Shown piece after piece: positions 7,359 to 15,227 of a stretch of DNA of 41,618 nt. Each line of letters starts with the position of its first letter. Position 1 is the first letter of the stretch. The position numbers and the translations under genes were made by a program. The notes under the pieces are model-generated. The model was given only the letters and a program-made list of their open reading frames with translations, ran no database searches and was not told where the DNA came from. The DNA is from Deltaproteobacteria bacterium. Lineage in GTDB: Bacteria; Desulfobacterota; Desulfobulbia; Desulfobulbales; Desulfurivibrionaceae. The stretch lies in the NCBI GenBank assembly GCA_013349285.1, contig DUZU01000026.1, positions 1 to 41,618 of the forward strand. Direction: 5' to 3'.

Positions 7359-7940
7359 ATGGAAAACTTTGAAGAACTCCTTGAAATATCTACCAAGATC
7401 CACGGCCATATTTGTGCAGGACAGGTTATCGGCGTCAGGTTGAGCATGATCGGACTAAGGGAAATAGGCATTGACGACCCCAAGGGAAGTCAGCGAAAAG
7501 ACTTTTATGTGCTGGTCGAAATCGACCGCTGCGCCACCGATGCCATTCAATCGGTTACCGGGTGCAGCCTTGGTAAACGCTCTCTCAAATGGCTTGATTA
7601 TGGAATCATGGCCGCCACCTTTGTCAATCTCAAATCAGGCAAATCTGTCAGGGTCACCGCCCTGGAAGAGGCCCGGGAGACATCAAAAAAATATTGCCCG
7701 GAAATCGGGGATAAATATAAACAGCAGCTTGAAGCCTACCGGGTCATGCCGGAAGAGGAACTTTTTAAAATCCAGCAGGTTAAAGTTCAAGTTCCTGAGG
7801 CGGATATGCCGGGCCGGCCGACCAAACGAGTAAAATGCGAGGAGTGCGGCGACTGGGTCCAGGACTGCCGCGATGTTGACAAAGACGGCAAAACCCTCTG
7901 CAAACCCTGCGCAGAGGGCAGGTATTACGAGATCTTATAA
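7359..7940 (+). CDS. FmdE-family protein with C-terminal zinc ribbon
   Basis: 193 residues from this start, chosen because GGAG lies 7 nt upstream; ATG 7344 has no ribosome site. The FmdE domain begins HGHICAGQVIGVR (H15, H17, C19), the family's metal-binding motif, with further conserved Cys at 58 (IDRCATD) and 69. A C-terminal zinc ribbon has C160-x2-C163 and C181-x2-C184. FmdE is named after a subunit of molybdenum formylmethanofuran dehydrogenase, but in non-methanogens the stand-alone protein is linked by gene neighbourhood to molybdenum cofactor or molybdate handling; its reaction is not established. The next gene, 34 nt downstream, is a molybdopterin-binding MoeA-like protein, which supports a molybdenum role here. 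Confidence 0.85.
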   Translation: MENFEELLEISTKIHGHICAGQVIGVRLSMIGLREIGIDDPKGSQRKDFYVLVEIDRCATDAIQSVTGCSLGKRSLKWLDYGIMAATFVNLKSGKSVRVTALEEARETSKKYCPEIGDKYKQQLEAYRVMPEEELFKIQQVKVQVPEADMPGRPTKRVKCEECGDWVQDCRDVDKDGKTLCKPCAEGRYYEIL

Positions 7941-7974
7941 TTTCCAATCAAAAAAAATCACTCCAGGTACACCA

Positions 7975-9000
7975 ATGACGAAATCAATCCCGGTAGATAA
8001 AGCGGTCGGCACGGTTCTCCCCCATGATGTTACGGAAATCAGGCAAGGGGAATTCAAGGGCCGGGCCTTTAAAAAAGGCCATATTATCCGCCACGAGGAT
8101 GTGGAACACTTAAAACGACTGGGCAAAGAACATATCTACGTGCTGGAGCTCACCGCTGATGATATCCATGAAAACGAAGCCGCCGATCTCATGGCCAAGG
8201 CCCTGGCCGGGCTCGGCACCACCATCTCCGGCGAACCGGTCGAAGGGAAACTAAATCTGCTGGCGGCCCACGATGGCCTGCTGAAGATAGACGTCGAAGC
8301 GCTTAACCGTTTCAACATGCTGGGCGAGGTGATGTGCTCTACTCTGCACACCAACACCCCGGTTAAAAAAGGGGATCTCATCGCAGGAACCAGACTTATT
8401 CCCCTTATCGGCAAAAGGGCCCTGGTGGAGCAAGCCGTTAAAATCGCCAGGCAAAACCCAGCCGTGGTTGAGGTCAAGGAGCTCAGCCGGGCCAAAGCCG
8501 GATTGATCATTACCGGCAACGAGGTATTTCACGGCCGGATCAAAGACGCCTTTGAACCGGTATTACGTAAAAAATTGTCCGACCTTGGCTCGGAGGTGAT
8601 CGAGGTTCGTTTTGCCCCCGATGACGCCGACATTATCGCCCGGGAGATTTCCGGCTGCCTAGAGGCCGGCGCCGACCTGATCATTACCAGCGGCGGCATG
8701 TCGGTGGATCCGGATGATGTTACCAGGACGGGCATCGCCAGAGCGGGCGCCACTGATATCGTTTACGGGACACCGGTTCTGCCCGGCGCCATGTTCCTGG
8801 TCGGATATTATGGTGCAATCCCGGTGTTGGGCCTGCCGGCCTGCGGCATGTTTCACAAGATCACGGTGTTCGATCTCATCCTGCCCAGGGTTCTCGTCGG
8901 AGAAAAAATCACCCGGGAAGACTTTGCCAAGATGGGCCACGGCGGCCTCTGTCGCAACTGCGAGAAATGCCAATATCCCATCTGTGGCTTCGGTAAATAG
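7975..9000 (+). CDS. MoeA/MogA-type molybdopterin-binding protein, short form
   Basis: 341 residues. The second half is the MoCF-biosynthesis fold that binds molybdopterin or its adenylated form: ITGNEVFHGRI (179-189), SGGMSVDPDDVT (239-250) and GLPAC (286-290). The first half resembles the N-terminal part of this short deltaproteobacterial family, not full-length MoeA (about 400 residues). The protein ends in a Cys-rich tail, C326, C329, C332 and C337, which may bind a metal. MoeA inserts molybdate into adenylated molybdopterin; whether this short form does so or only binds the cofactor is not clear. AGG lies 7 nt before ATG 7975, and the gene is almost certainly co-transcribed with the FmdE gene. 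A hairpin with T4 follows. Confidence 0.85.
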   Translation: MTKSIPVDKAVGTVLPHDVTEIRQGEFKGRAFKKGHIIRHEDVEHLKRLGKEHIYVLELTADDIHENEAADLMAKALAGLGTTISGEPVEGKLNLLAAHDGLLKIDVEALNRFNMLGEVMCSTLHTNTPVKKGDLIAGTRLIPLIGKRALVEQAVKIARQNPAVVEVKELSRAKAGLIITGNEVFHGRIKDAFEPVLRKKLSDLGSEVIEVRFAPDDADIIAREISGCLEAGADLIITSGGMSVDPDDVTRTGIARAGATDIVYGTPVLPGAMFLVGYYGAIPVLGLPACGMFHKITVFDLILPRVLVGEKITREDFAKMGHGGLCRNCEKCQYPICGFGK

Positions 9001-9004
9001 TAGC

Positions 9005-9043
9005 GGGCTCGGGACACATTTTAAAATTTCGCCCGAGCCTTTT
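9005..9043. terminator. long-loop hairpin terminator between convergent genes
   Basis: GGCTCGGG (9006-9013) pairs perfectly with CCCGAGCC (9032-9039), followed by TTTT on the plus strand. The 18-nt loop contains ATTTTAAAAT, which can form an inner stem. The right arm lies inside the end of the minus-strand coiled-coil gene, whose stop is at 9023-9021. Confidence 0.55.
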
Positions 9044-9305
9044 CAAAAGCATCCTTCAGGCTTGACCAGGCCTGCTCCATCCCGGATTTAAGCTCTTCCC
9101 AGGCCTCCTCACTGGATCCTTGCAGTTCGGTCAGCCGCTGCTTGGCCTCATCTCGTTTTTTACAGAGGACCGCCATCTCATCTTCATACTTGGCCCTGGC
9201 CTCGTCTTTAACCTGTGAAGCCCTTGTCTCCACGGCGGCAAGTTTAGAATTCCACTCATCAAGCCGGATTTTCATTTTCTCAACATATTCATCTCTCTTA
9301 CTCAT
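9021..9305 (-). CDS. small coiled-coil protein (stress-response type)
   Basis: 94 residues, highly charged and helical throughout, rich in Lys, Glu and Ala with no hydrophobic core domain: a coiled coil over nearly its whole length. Three Trp-containing segments near the C-terminus (AWEELKSGMEQAWSSLKDAF) are typical of a family of short coiled-coil proteins annotated as sll1863-like stress proteins. The molecular role is unknown. AGGTG lies 7 nt before the ATG. It is a single gene, convergent with the MoeA-like gene. Confidence 0.75.
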   Translation of the reverse strand: MSKRDEYVEKMKIRLDEWNSKLAAVETRASQVKDEARAKYEDEMAVLCKKRDEAKQRLTELQGSSEEAWEELKSGMEQAWSSLKDAFEKARAKF

Positions 9306-9384
9306 TGCTATTCACCTATGATAATTATGAGGGATGCGACAAAAGTTAACTTCTATATTTTTTTTTAACACACCCTCTTCCACC

Positions 9385-9495
9385 ATGACTAAATATTTTT
9401 TTGACAAAGAAAGATTGATTAGCTTGCGAGCACAGCCAAAAATGCAACGATCTTATTTTCAAGCCTTGGAGCAACAGCACACCGAAGCCCCCTGA
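9385..9495 (+). CDS. possible 36-residue small protein
   Basis: A short open frame from ATG 9385 to TGA 9495 with a protein-like composition (MTKYFFDKERLISLRAQPK, then a Gln-rich end) in a 290-bp gap. There is no ribosome site (CTCTTCCACC precedes the ATG) and no recognised family. It may be a small protein or chance. Confidence 0.25.
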   Translation: MTKYFFDKERLISLRAQPKMQRSYFQALEQQHTEAP

Positions 9496-9510
9496 TCTTT
9501 ATTTTCAATT

Positions 9511-9545
9511 TTGTATACAAGATTTTGGTTGTTACAGTATATAAT
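9511..9545 (+). promoter_or_regulatory. cytochrome promoter with palindromic site
   Basis: A consensus TATAAT at 9540-9545 lies about 53 nt upstream of the one-heme cytochrome. No clear -35 is present; instead the perfect palindrome TTGTATACAA (9511-9520) sits just upstream of the -35 position. A -10 with a weak -35 beside a palindrome suggests an activated promoter. Confidence 0.4.
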
Positions 9546-9597
9546 GACATAGCTCTAAACAATCGATAGGCAACCACAGATAATAACGGAGACCGGC

Positions 9598-9999
9598 ATG
9601 ACCCAAATTGGAATAATTTTAGCCACTTTCACCATTTTTTTAAGCTTAAGTTCTCCGGCAAACGCTCGGCCGGCCCATCGATTTGACGCTTTCACCAACA
9701 CCTGCCGGGATCTTAGCCACGGCCAAGCTGATTGGGATAGTCGCCCATGGGGAGAAGGTGGCAAACTTTTCACAGAGATCTGCAAAAGCTGCCACAGCCG
9801 AAACAACAATAAAAATGCGCCGTTTCTCTGGGTGGAATCGAAAACCTCAAAAGGGTGGAATCGAGTATTTTACAAAAAATACCCAAAATGCGCTAAAAAC
9901 GGATCATGGAAAGATCTTACCATTGACCAACAACAAAAACTTAACGATTACCTCTATCGTTTTGCGGCAGACAGTCAAGACGCCAGCGACAGAGCCTGA
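9598..9999 (+). CDS. periplasmic single-heme cytochrome c-like protein
   Basis: 133 residues with a signal peptide (hydrophobic 5-20, cleavage probably after ANA at 21-23). One heme site, CKSCH (62-66), follows a Trp/Gly-rich stretch, and the C-terminal part (W103, LTIDQQQKLNDYL) fits the class I cytochrome c fold. There is no Met after the heme motif, so the usual distal Met ligand is missing; Lys, His (only upstream) or an open site would have to serve. Two more Cys (36 and 98) could form a disulfide. The sequence resembles small cytochromes described as DUF-type cytochromes in sulfate reducers; the partner is unknown. GGAG lies about 7 nt before the ATG, and a terminator follows the stop. 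Confidence 0.8.
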   Translation: MTQIGIILATFTIFLSLSSPANARPAHRFDAFTNTCRDLSHGQADWDSRPWGEGGKLFTEICKSCHSRNNNKNAPFLWVESKTSKGWNRVFYKKYPKCAKNGSWKDLTIDQQQKLNDYLYRFAADSQDASDRA

Positions 10000-10012
10000 T
10001 TTTAAAAAGCAG

Positions 10013-10030
10013 ACCCCAGTTTGGGGTTTT
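10013..10030 (+). terminator. rho-independent terminator after the one-heme cytochrome
   Basis: Stem ACCCCA/TGGGGT (10013-10018 with 10022-10027), 3-nt loop GTT, followed by TTT. It lies 14 nt after the stop codon and 36 nt before the end of the convergent gene. Confidence 0.7.
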
Positions 10031-10065
10031 CATGATAAAAGTTCATCTCTCGCCGAATAAGATTT

Positions 10066-10476
10066 TCAGCCGGCCAGACACATAATTGCTTCATCCAGCC
10101 TTGACTCAAGATAGGCGATATCAGCTTCGTTATATTCAGCCAGATCAAAACAGACGGCATCCTCACCCATAAGGCCGGCCGGGACGAAATCGCCCTTTTC
10201 AGCCGGGTCGTTTACCATTGACGCATAAAAACATATCGACAACCAGCGGGGCTCATCCTCTATCACGTCCACCATTACAAAAAGTGGCTGCTCCTTCTGC
10301 TTTTCATGTACTGCCCGCAATGAATAGGTAACCCCGGGACGAGGCTTAAAATCAAAGCCAACCCCGTCTTTAGCCGCCAAATAATTTTTAAGGCGCACAA
10401 AGGACTTCTTGTTCTCCTCAGGTGTTGCGGGCCAATTTTCTATAAAAGATTCAAGTTCTGCTATAACAGTGCTCAT
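10066..10476 (-). CDS. conserved hypothetical protein, soluble
   Basis: 136 residues, acidic, no signal peptide or membrane segment. The middle (SLRAVHEKQKEQPLFVMVDV, then ICFYASMVNDPAEKGD) looks like an alpha/beta domain that I recognise from hypothetical proteins of sulfate reducers but not by function. Two Cys only. It is a single-gene unit between the one-heme cytochrome (convergent) and the PAS protein gene. No ribosome site of note precedes the ATG (GGATAC about 10 nt upstream). Confidence 0.65.
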   Translation of the reverse strand: MSTVIAELESFIENWPATPEENKKSFVRLKNYLAAKDGVGFDFKPRPGVTYSLRAVHEKQKEQPLFVMVDVIEDEPRWLSICFYASMVNDPAEKGDFVPAGLMGEDAVCFDLAEYNEADIAYLESRLDEAIMCLAG

Positions 10477-10615
10477 AATGTATCCTTAAAAAATTGATAC
10501 CATTTTCATATGGTTATTTAACTTCGCGGGTTTAAGAAAATCTTATCGAATATCTATCCAAACACGGTTTTAAATTCCAGCCCAAAGGAAATGAATAAAA
10601 AAGCAGGCTGAGCCG

Positions 10616-11434
10616 TTATCTTTTTTTTGCTGACATCTTGGCATGAAATGCCGGGTAAAGATCCCTGGTGCAATCAGGACAAAGACCATGGCTGAATTTA
10701 GCATCGGAATGATCCCGAAGGTATGCCTCTATCTGGTTCCAATAGCCCTTATCATCCCTGATTTTCTTGCAGGAAGCACAGATCGGCAGAAAACCGCTCA
10801 ACAACTTTACATTGGCCAAAGATTCCCTGAGACAAGCAATCAAATGTTCCTTTTCCTTTTCCAGTTTTTTTAGCGCGGTTATATCCTGGAACGATTCGAT
10901 TACCCCGGACACCTCTTGATTTGAATCATAAAAAGGTCTTGCCGTAACGATAAAATGATGCACCTCGTTGCCGTATTCCTTTTTCGATTCGCAGTTAAAT
11001 TCCTTATCGCCATTCTTTATCCTGATCAAAGGACAGTTGTCGGTATGGCAAAAATCGCCGGGCCGATGATCGTAACATTTAACGTTTCCATGTTCCTGCT
11101 TGCCCCAAATCGACCAGTAGGCATTGTTGGCTTTAACTATTTCAAAATCATTATTGGTAATGCAGACCGGAATAACATTATTAAAAATGTTTTTGATCTG
11201 TGACTCCTTCTCCTTAATAATTTTATTTTTAAACCACAGAATATAAACCAGACAACAGGCCAATAAAATAAAAAGCCTCATGTACAATTCGTGTCCGGAT
11301 ATATTAAAAATAAGCGCATCAAGAAAGGAGTCGCCAAGGACCATGTATAGATGCACCAATGTTTCCAATATCCACACTAAACCGGCTAACACCGCGACTT
11401 CAACAACTCTGCTTTTAGACTGAATCTCTGCCAT
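10616..11434 (-). CDS. membrane-bound PAS protein with C-terminal Cys-x2-Cys domain
   Basis: 272 residues from ATG 11434; a GTG at 11443 is the alternative. Two membrane helices (about 10-34 and 52-68) are followed by a PAS domain (about 78-185), which has an inserted Cys-rich loop (C120, C129, C134, C148), a short coiled coil and a C-terminal module with C219-x2-C222 and C252-x2-C255 (LPICASCKKIRDD, LCPDC). That C-terminal module is widespread at the ends of response regulators and PAS proteins of deltaproteobacteria, where it probably binds zinc. There is no kinase, GGDEF or other output domain, so the protein would sense (perhaps redox or metal through the loop Cys) and signal by protein contact. 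Confidence 0.8.
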   Translation of the reverse strand: MAEIQSKSRVVEVAVLAGLVWILETLVHLYMVLGDSFLDALIFNISGHELYMRLFILLACCLVYILWFKNKIIKEKESQIKNIFNNVIPVCITNNDFEIVKANNAYWSIWGKQEHGNVKCYDHRPGDFCHTDNCPLIRIKNGDKEFNCESKKEYGNEVHHFIVTARPFYDSNQEVSGVIESFQDITALKKLEKEKEHLIACLRESLANVKLLSGFLPICASCKKIRDDKGYWNQIEAYLRDHSDAKFSHGLCPDCTRDLYPAFHAKMSAKKR

Positions 11435-11603
11435 TAACCGCACTCTTTTTTTTAGATTAAACTTGTTTTGAGATTCATAATCTTTTGGTAATTAAAATCA
11501 CAGTATACGGTTATCATTACAATCAAACATAACAATTTTCCGATTAACGCACAATCACATAAACCTACCCCTAGCTCTTTCACAAGACTTAATCCTGGGT
11601 TTT

Positions 11604-11644
11604 AGATGATGTATTAATCATCTGAAAAACGCAGTTAGGCGTTT
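11604..11644 (-). terminator. tandem hairpins downstream of the TPR-methyltransferase gene
   Basis: Read on the minus strand, AAACGC (11644-11639) pairs with GCGTTT (11632-11627) around a 6-nt loop and runs into TTTTT (11629-11625), a terminator 45 nt after the stop codon. A second hairpin, AGATGAT/ATCATCT (11604-11610 with 11617-11623), follows directly. Confidence 0.5.
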
Positions 11645-11688
11645 CACTTACCAACGGAGATAATTAGTTGATTCGCAACGATATAATT

Positions 11689-13146
11689 TCACTTGGATAA
11701 CATATAGAGCTCGCCCTCAATCCACTTCCCCTTTTCTTTGCGCAGATTGGTCCGCTCCTTGGCGACAATTGTCATCCCGTTTTTATGAATCAGATTGTGG
11801 AGATAGTTATCGGAATGGGCGTATCTGCCGGTGAGCTGCAGTTTATAACCGCCGCTTTCCAGATATTCGGTTGAAAATAGCATCCTGCCGTTTATGGCAA
11901 GACGATCAAGCACAAGGGGAAATATCGATTCCAGATCACCAAGATAAACAAAAACATCGGCGGCAATGATTAAATCGTAGGTTGAGGTATCCTGTTCCAA
12001 AAATTCCGCAATGGAGGCAACGGCAAAATGGTCATATATATTCTTGGCCGCGGCAACCTCGATCATCTTCGGAGAGAGATCGACCCCGGTCTTATGGTTG
12101 ACGATATCTCCAAAAATTTCACCGACCAGGCCGGTGCCGCATCCCAAATCGAGTAATCGGCCATAGGCAGCCGAACTGCCCTCCACATTAAAAAACAGTT
12201 TCTTAAGGGAAACCGGGGTTTCATATTGCAGATCATTAACCAACCGCTCATCAAACCGGCTCGAAAAATTATCAAAGAGATCTCTGACATAAGCCTCGGG
12301 CGCGGCATCGGTTGTTTCCCCTTTAAGAGCGGCCAGTATATGACGGGCCGAAGAAACATTATGATCAAGATCGATCAATCTTTCATAGCAGAAAACCGCC
12401 TCCTCGATCATATCCTTATCCAGGTAAAGAACGCCGAGGTTGCCGTATGCCTCCCCGAACTGGGGCTGCAAGGCAACCGCAATCTCCAGGGCGGTGATGG
12501 CCTCATCGAGCAAAGCAAGTTCTTTGTAGACAAGGGCTAGATTGTAATGAATCTCGGCGTCATCCGATGCCGTTTCCAGAGCACATAAATAAGAAAGCCT
12601 GGCATTTTCATAGCCGCCCGCCGCTTTCCAGGCAAGGCCGAGATTAAAATGAATATCAGAATCCTGGGGATTGCAACGCGCAGCCTTATCATAAGCCGCA
12701 ATCGCTTCATTAAACTTGCCGCAGGAAAAATAGGCGACTCCTAAATTATAGGCGGCCTGCCAGTTACCGGGATCAAGGGCCACGGCCTTCTTGAAGGCAT
12801 CAATCGCCGGCCTGGTTCGGCCAAGTGAGAATAAATTAACCCCCAGCTGATAAATGATTGCCGACTCTTCCGGTGCAAGCCCATAAGCCTTCTCCAGCCA
12901 ATTCACCGCCTCGTGCAAAGCCCCGCTACTGCTACAAAGCAGACCAAGATAAAAACAGGCCTCCAGATGATCGGGCTCCAGCGCCACAACTTGCTGGTAA
13001 CAGGAAAAGGCCTGCTCAACCTCACCTTGTTGATGAAACTCCATGGCCTGGCGAAAAAGATTATCCGCACTATGCCCATTTTGAGCTGATGAATAGTCGG
13101 ATTCCTGGGTGGGCTGACAATGATTTGAAGTGGAAATAGTAGTCAT
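11689..13146 (-). CDS. TPR-repeat protein fused to a SAM-dependent methyltransferase
   Basis: 485 residues. About seven tetratricopeptide repeats fill residues 26-275 (each with the G-x8-A-x3-Y/F pattern, e.g. AAYNLGVAYFSCGKFNEAI). A linker with YVRDLFDNFSSRFDERL leads into a class I methyltransferase: motif I LLDLGCGTG (331-339), GVDLS (354-358), AADVFVYLGDL and a C-terminal YMLSK. This TPR plus methyltransferase fusion is known across Proteobacteria, but its substrate is not established; the linker block is typical for it. The TPRs probably present the target protein. No membrane segment, so cytoplasmic. The ATG has no visible ribosome site. Divergent from the amidohydrolase gene. Confidence 0.85.
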   Translation of the reverse strand: MTTISTSNHCQPTQESDYSSAQNGHSADNLFRQAMEFHQQGEVEQAFSCYQQVVALEPDHLEACFYLGLLCSSSGALHEAVNWLEKAYGLAPEESAIIYQLGVNLFSLGRTRPAIDAFKKAVALDPGNWQAAYNLGVAYFSCGKFNEAIAAYDKAARCNPQDSDIHFNLGLAWKAAGGYENARLSYLCALETASDDAEIHYNLALVYKELALLDEAITALEIAVALQPQFGEAYGNLGVLYLDKDMIEEAVFCYERLIDLDHNVSSARHILAALKGETTDAAPEAYVRDLFDNFSSRFDERLVNDLQYETPVSLKKLFFNVEGSSAAYGRLLDLGCGTGLVGEIFGDIVNHKTGVDLSPKMIEVAAAKNIYDHFAVASIAEFLEQDTSTYDLIIAADVFVYLGDLESIFPLVLDRLAINGRMLFSTEYLESGGYKLQLTGRYAHSDNYLHNLIHKNGMTIVAKERTNLRKEKGKWIEGELYMLSK

Positions 13147-13301
13147 ATCAGAAAAAAACGGTTGAAAATTTACATTTTAATAGACGCGGATTCGGGTTAT
13201 TAGCTGTTAAAGAAGGTGAAATTAACATGTGCGGCATAACTGGTCAACCCCGCACCTATTTTTAGACTACTCACCGACAAAATTTCTGGTATTTATATAT
13301 T

Positions 13302-14486
13302 ATGAAAAACTTCCCCACCCCACAGACCCAACTGATATCCTGGATGACAGATATCCGCCGCCATCTTCACCAGTTCCCCGAGCTCGCCTTTGAGGAACAG
13401 CAAACCGCAGATTTCATCTCGCAAAAACTCGATGAGCTTAAGATCGCCCATCAAAAAAACATCGCCGGAACCGGGATCGTGGCAACTCTGGGCAAAAAGG
13501 ATAAGGACGCGCCCACCGTTGCCTTACGGGCAGATATGGACGCTTTGCCCATCACCGAAAAAACAGGGCTGGCCTTTGCCTCAAAAATCCCCGGCAAAAT
13601 GCATGCCTGCGGCCATGACGGCCATGTGGCCATGCTGCTCGGCGCAGCAGCGCTTCTAAAGCAGGTAAAACTTAACGGTTGCGTCAAACTTATTTTTCAA
13701 CCGGCGGAAGAAGGCACCGGCGGCGCCCAGCAAATGATCGCAGAGGGGGTGCTCGACGGGGTTGACACCATTTTTGCCGGCCATCTCGACCGTCATTTCG
13801 AGGTGAACGAGATCGGCATTGAACCGGGGATCATCTGTGCCTATACCGATGAATTCCGAATTGAGATTACCTCAAAAGGCGGCCATGCGGCCAAACCCCA
13901 CGAAACCGTTGACAGTATCGTCGTCGCCGGCTTTTTGATCACCAGCATCCAAACCCTGGTTTCGCGGGAGGTCAATCCCTCCTTCCCGTCGGTTATTACC
14001 ATCGGCCAGATCAACGGGGGCACGGCCGCCAACATTATTGCCGACCGGGTAGTGCTGGAGGGGACCATCCGAACCACTGATTCCGAAAGTCGAAAAAAGC
14101 TCATGACCGGCCTGGACCGCATGGTAAAATCAATGGATGAACTCTACCAGGCAAAAACGCTCATCGAATTGACTCCAGGCTATCCCCCGGTAATCAATGA
14201 TAAATGGGCGACGGCCATTGCCTGCCAGGCGGCCGAGGAAGTAATCGGCCCCGACAACATCAAGCCTCTGCCCCACCCCAGCCTGGGTGGTGAAGATTTT
14301 TCCTTTTTTCTCCAGGCGGTCCCGGGCTGCTTGGTCCGCTTCGGAGCCAGAAAAATCGATAACCACGAGGCGCCGGCCCATAGCCCCTATTTTGATTTCA
14401 ACGAAAAAGCCCTGCCCATCGGCGCTCTCTTTCTAGCCAAAACCGCCGTTATCGCCCTTGCCCATTTAAAAGCCGGGCGCAAATGA
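13302..14486 (+). CDS. M20-family amidohydrolase (HipO-like)
   Basis: 394 residues, normal for the family. These enzymes hydrolyse N-acyl amino acids or related amides with two metal ions. Visible motifs: RADMDALPI (76-84), MHACGHDGH (100-108) with C103 and H105 as metal ligands, QPAEEG (133-138) with catalytic and ligand Glu, GH at 160-161, a dimerisation domain (about 185-295), SLGGEDFSFF and the C-terminal ligand motif AHSPYFDFNE. The loop AGHLDRH differs from the common GLHVWP form, so the substrate may be atypical. Substrate candidates include N-acetyl amino acids and hippurate-like amides. The ATG lacks an obvious ribosome site. Confidence 0.9.
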   Translation: MKNFPTPQTQLISWMTDIRRHLHQFPELAFEEQQTADFISQKLDELKIAHQKNIAGTGIVATLGKKDKDAPTVALRADMDALPITEKTGLAFASKIPGKMHACGHDGHVAMLLGAAALLKQVKLNGCVKLIFQPAEEGTGGAQQMIAEGVLDGVDTIFAGHLDRHFEVNEIGIEPGIICAYTDEFRIEITSKGGHAAKPHETVDSIVVAGFLITSIQTLVSREVNPSFPSVITIGQINGGTAANIIADRVVLEGTIRTTDSESRKKLMTGLDRMVKSMDELYQAKTLIELTPGYPPVINDKWATAIACQAAEEVIGPDNIKPLPHPSLGGEDFSFFLQAVPGCLVRFGARKIDNHEAPAHSPYFDFNEKALPIGALFLAKTAVIALAHLKAGRK

Positions 14487-14647
14487 GGCCGGACAAGGCA
14501 AAGGGTCTTTCCTCAATCCGGGTTAACGTCGGTTAACATCAGAATACTTTTAGCTGCGCCTTCTTTAAAATCAGGTTATAAATCACCGTCTTCATTAACC
14601 TGCTGCCACCACTAACAATCTTTGGGATTAACACTTTGACTGCTGCC

Positions 14648-15223
14648 ATGAACGAACAGGAACAGGATATATTCTTCAATATTATCAACAGGTTTGTCGG
14701 CTCATACAGCCGTGAAGCCAGTCGGGCCACCAAGAATGACACTGCCCGGGAATATCCTTTTGTGGCCATGGATACGCGCCAGGTCTTCGAGCAGATCCGT
14801 TTTGTTGGCGAACAACTGCAACTTAACCCGGATGAATCAACCAACCGTAATTTTAAATTTATTGATGTCGGCTGCGGGATCGGCAATATCTTACTGATTG
14901 CCGAACAATTCGGTTTTGATGTTTACGGCATTGAAAAGGATGAATACCCTTTCCAGGTGGCGACTCGGCTTATCGGCGACAATCGGGTCAGCCAGGATGA
15001 CATCTGGACATATGATAAATATGACGCCTATGACGTCATCTATTATTTTCGGCCTTTTTCAGACCGAGAACCTCAGCTTAAATTCGAAAAACTAATTGAA
15101 GACAACATGAAAGTCGGCGCCATCCTCATCGCCAACCATAAAAACAGTGATGCCATTACCAAAGATGGCCGCTTCAAGAAACTCTCGGAGAGATTGCCGA
15201 TCTGGCGAAAATTACACAGTTGA
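14648..15223 (+). CDS. small class I SAM-dependent methyltransferase
   Basis: 191 residues from ATG 14648. Motif I is FIDVGCGIGN, preceded by an N-terminal helical part and followed by YGIEKDE, where the acidic residue binds the ribose of SAM, then a YDVIYYFRPF motif IV-like segment. The substrate is unknown. The start is uncertain: a TTG at 14636 has GGGA 8 nt upstream and gives four more residues. The stop is 4 nt from the convergent diguanylate cyclase stop, with no terminator in between. Confidence 0.75.
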   Translation: MNEQEQDIFFNIINRFVGSYSREASRATKNDTAREYPFVAMDTRQVFEQIRFVGEQLQLNPDESTNRNFKFIDVGCGIGNILLIAEQFGFDVYGIEKDEYPFQVATRLIGDNRVSQDDIWTYDKYDAYDVIYYFRPFSDREPQLKFEKLIEDNMKVGAILIANHKNSDAITKDGRFKKLSERLPIWRKLHS

Positions 15224-15227
15224 CCGG

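Noticed and set aside
11631..11644. GTTAGGC resembling an integron attC core site
   Set aside because: Only one 7-bp core; no partner core at attC spacing, no cassette genes and no integrase. It fits as part of a terminator hairpin.
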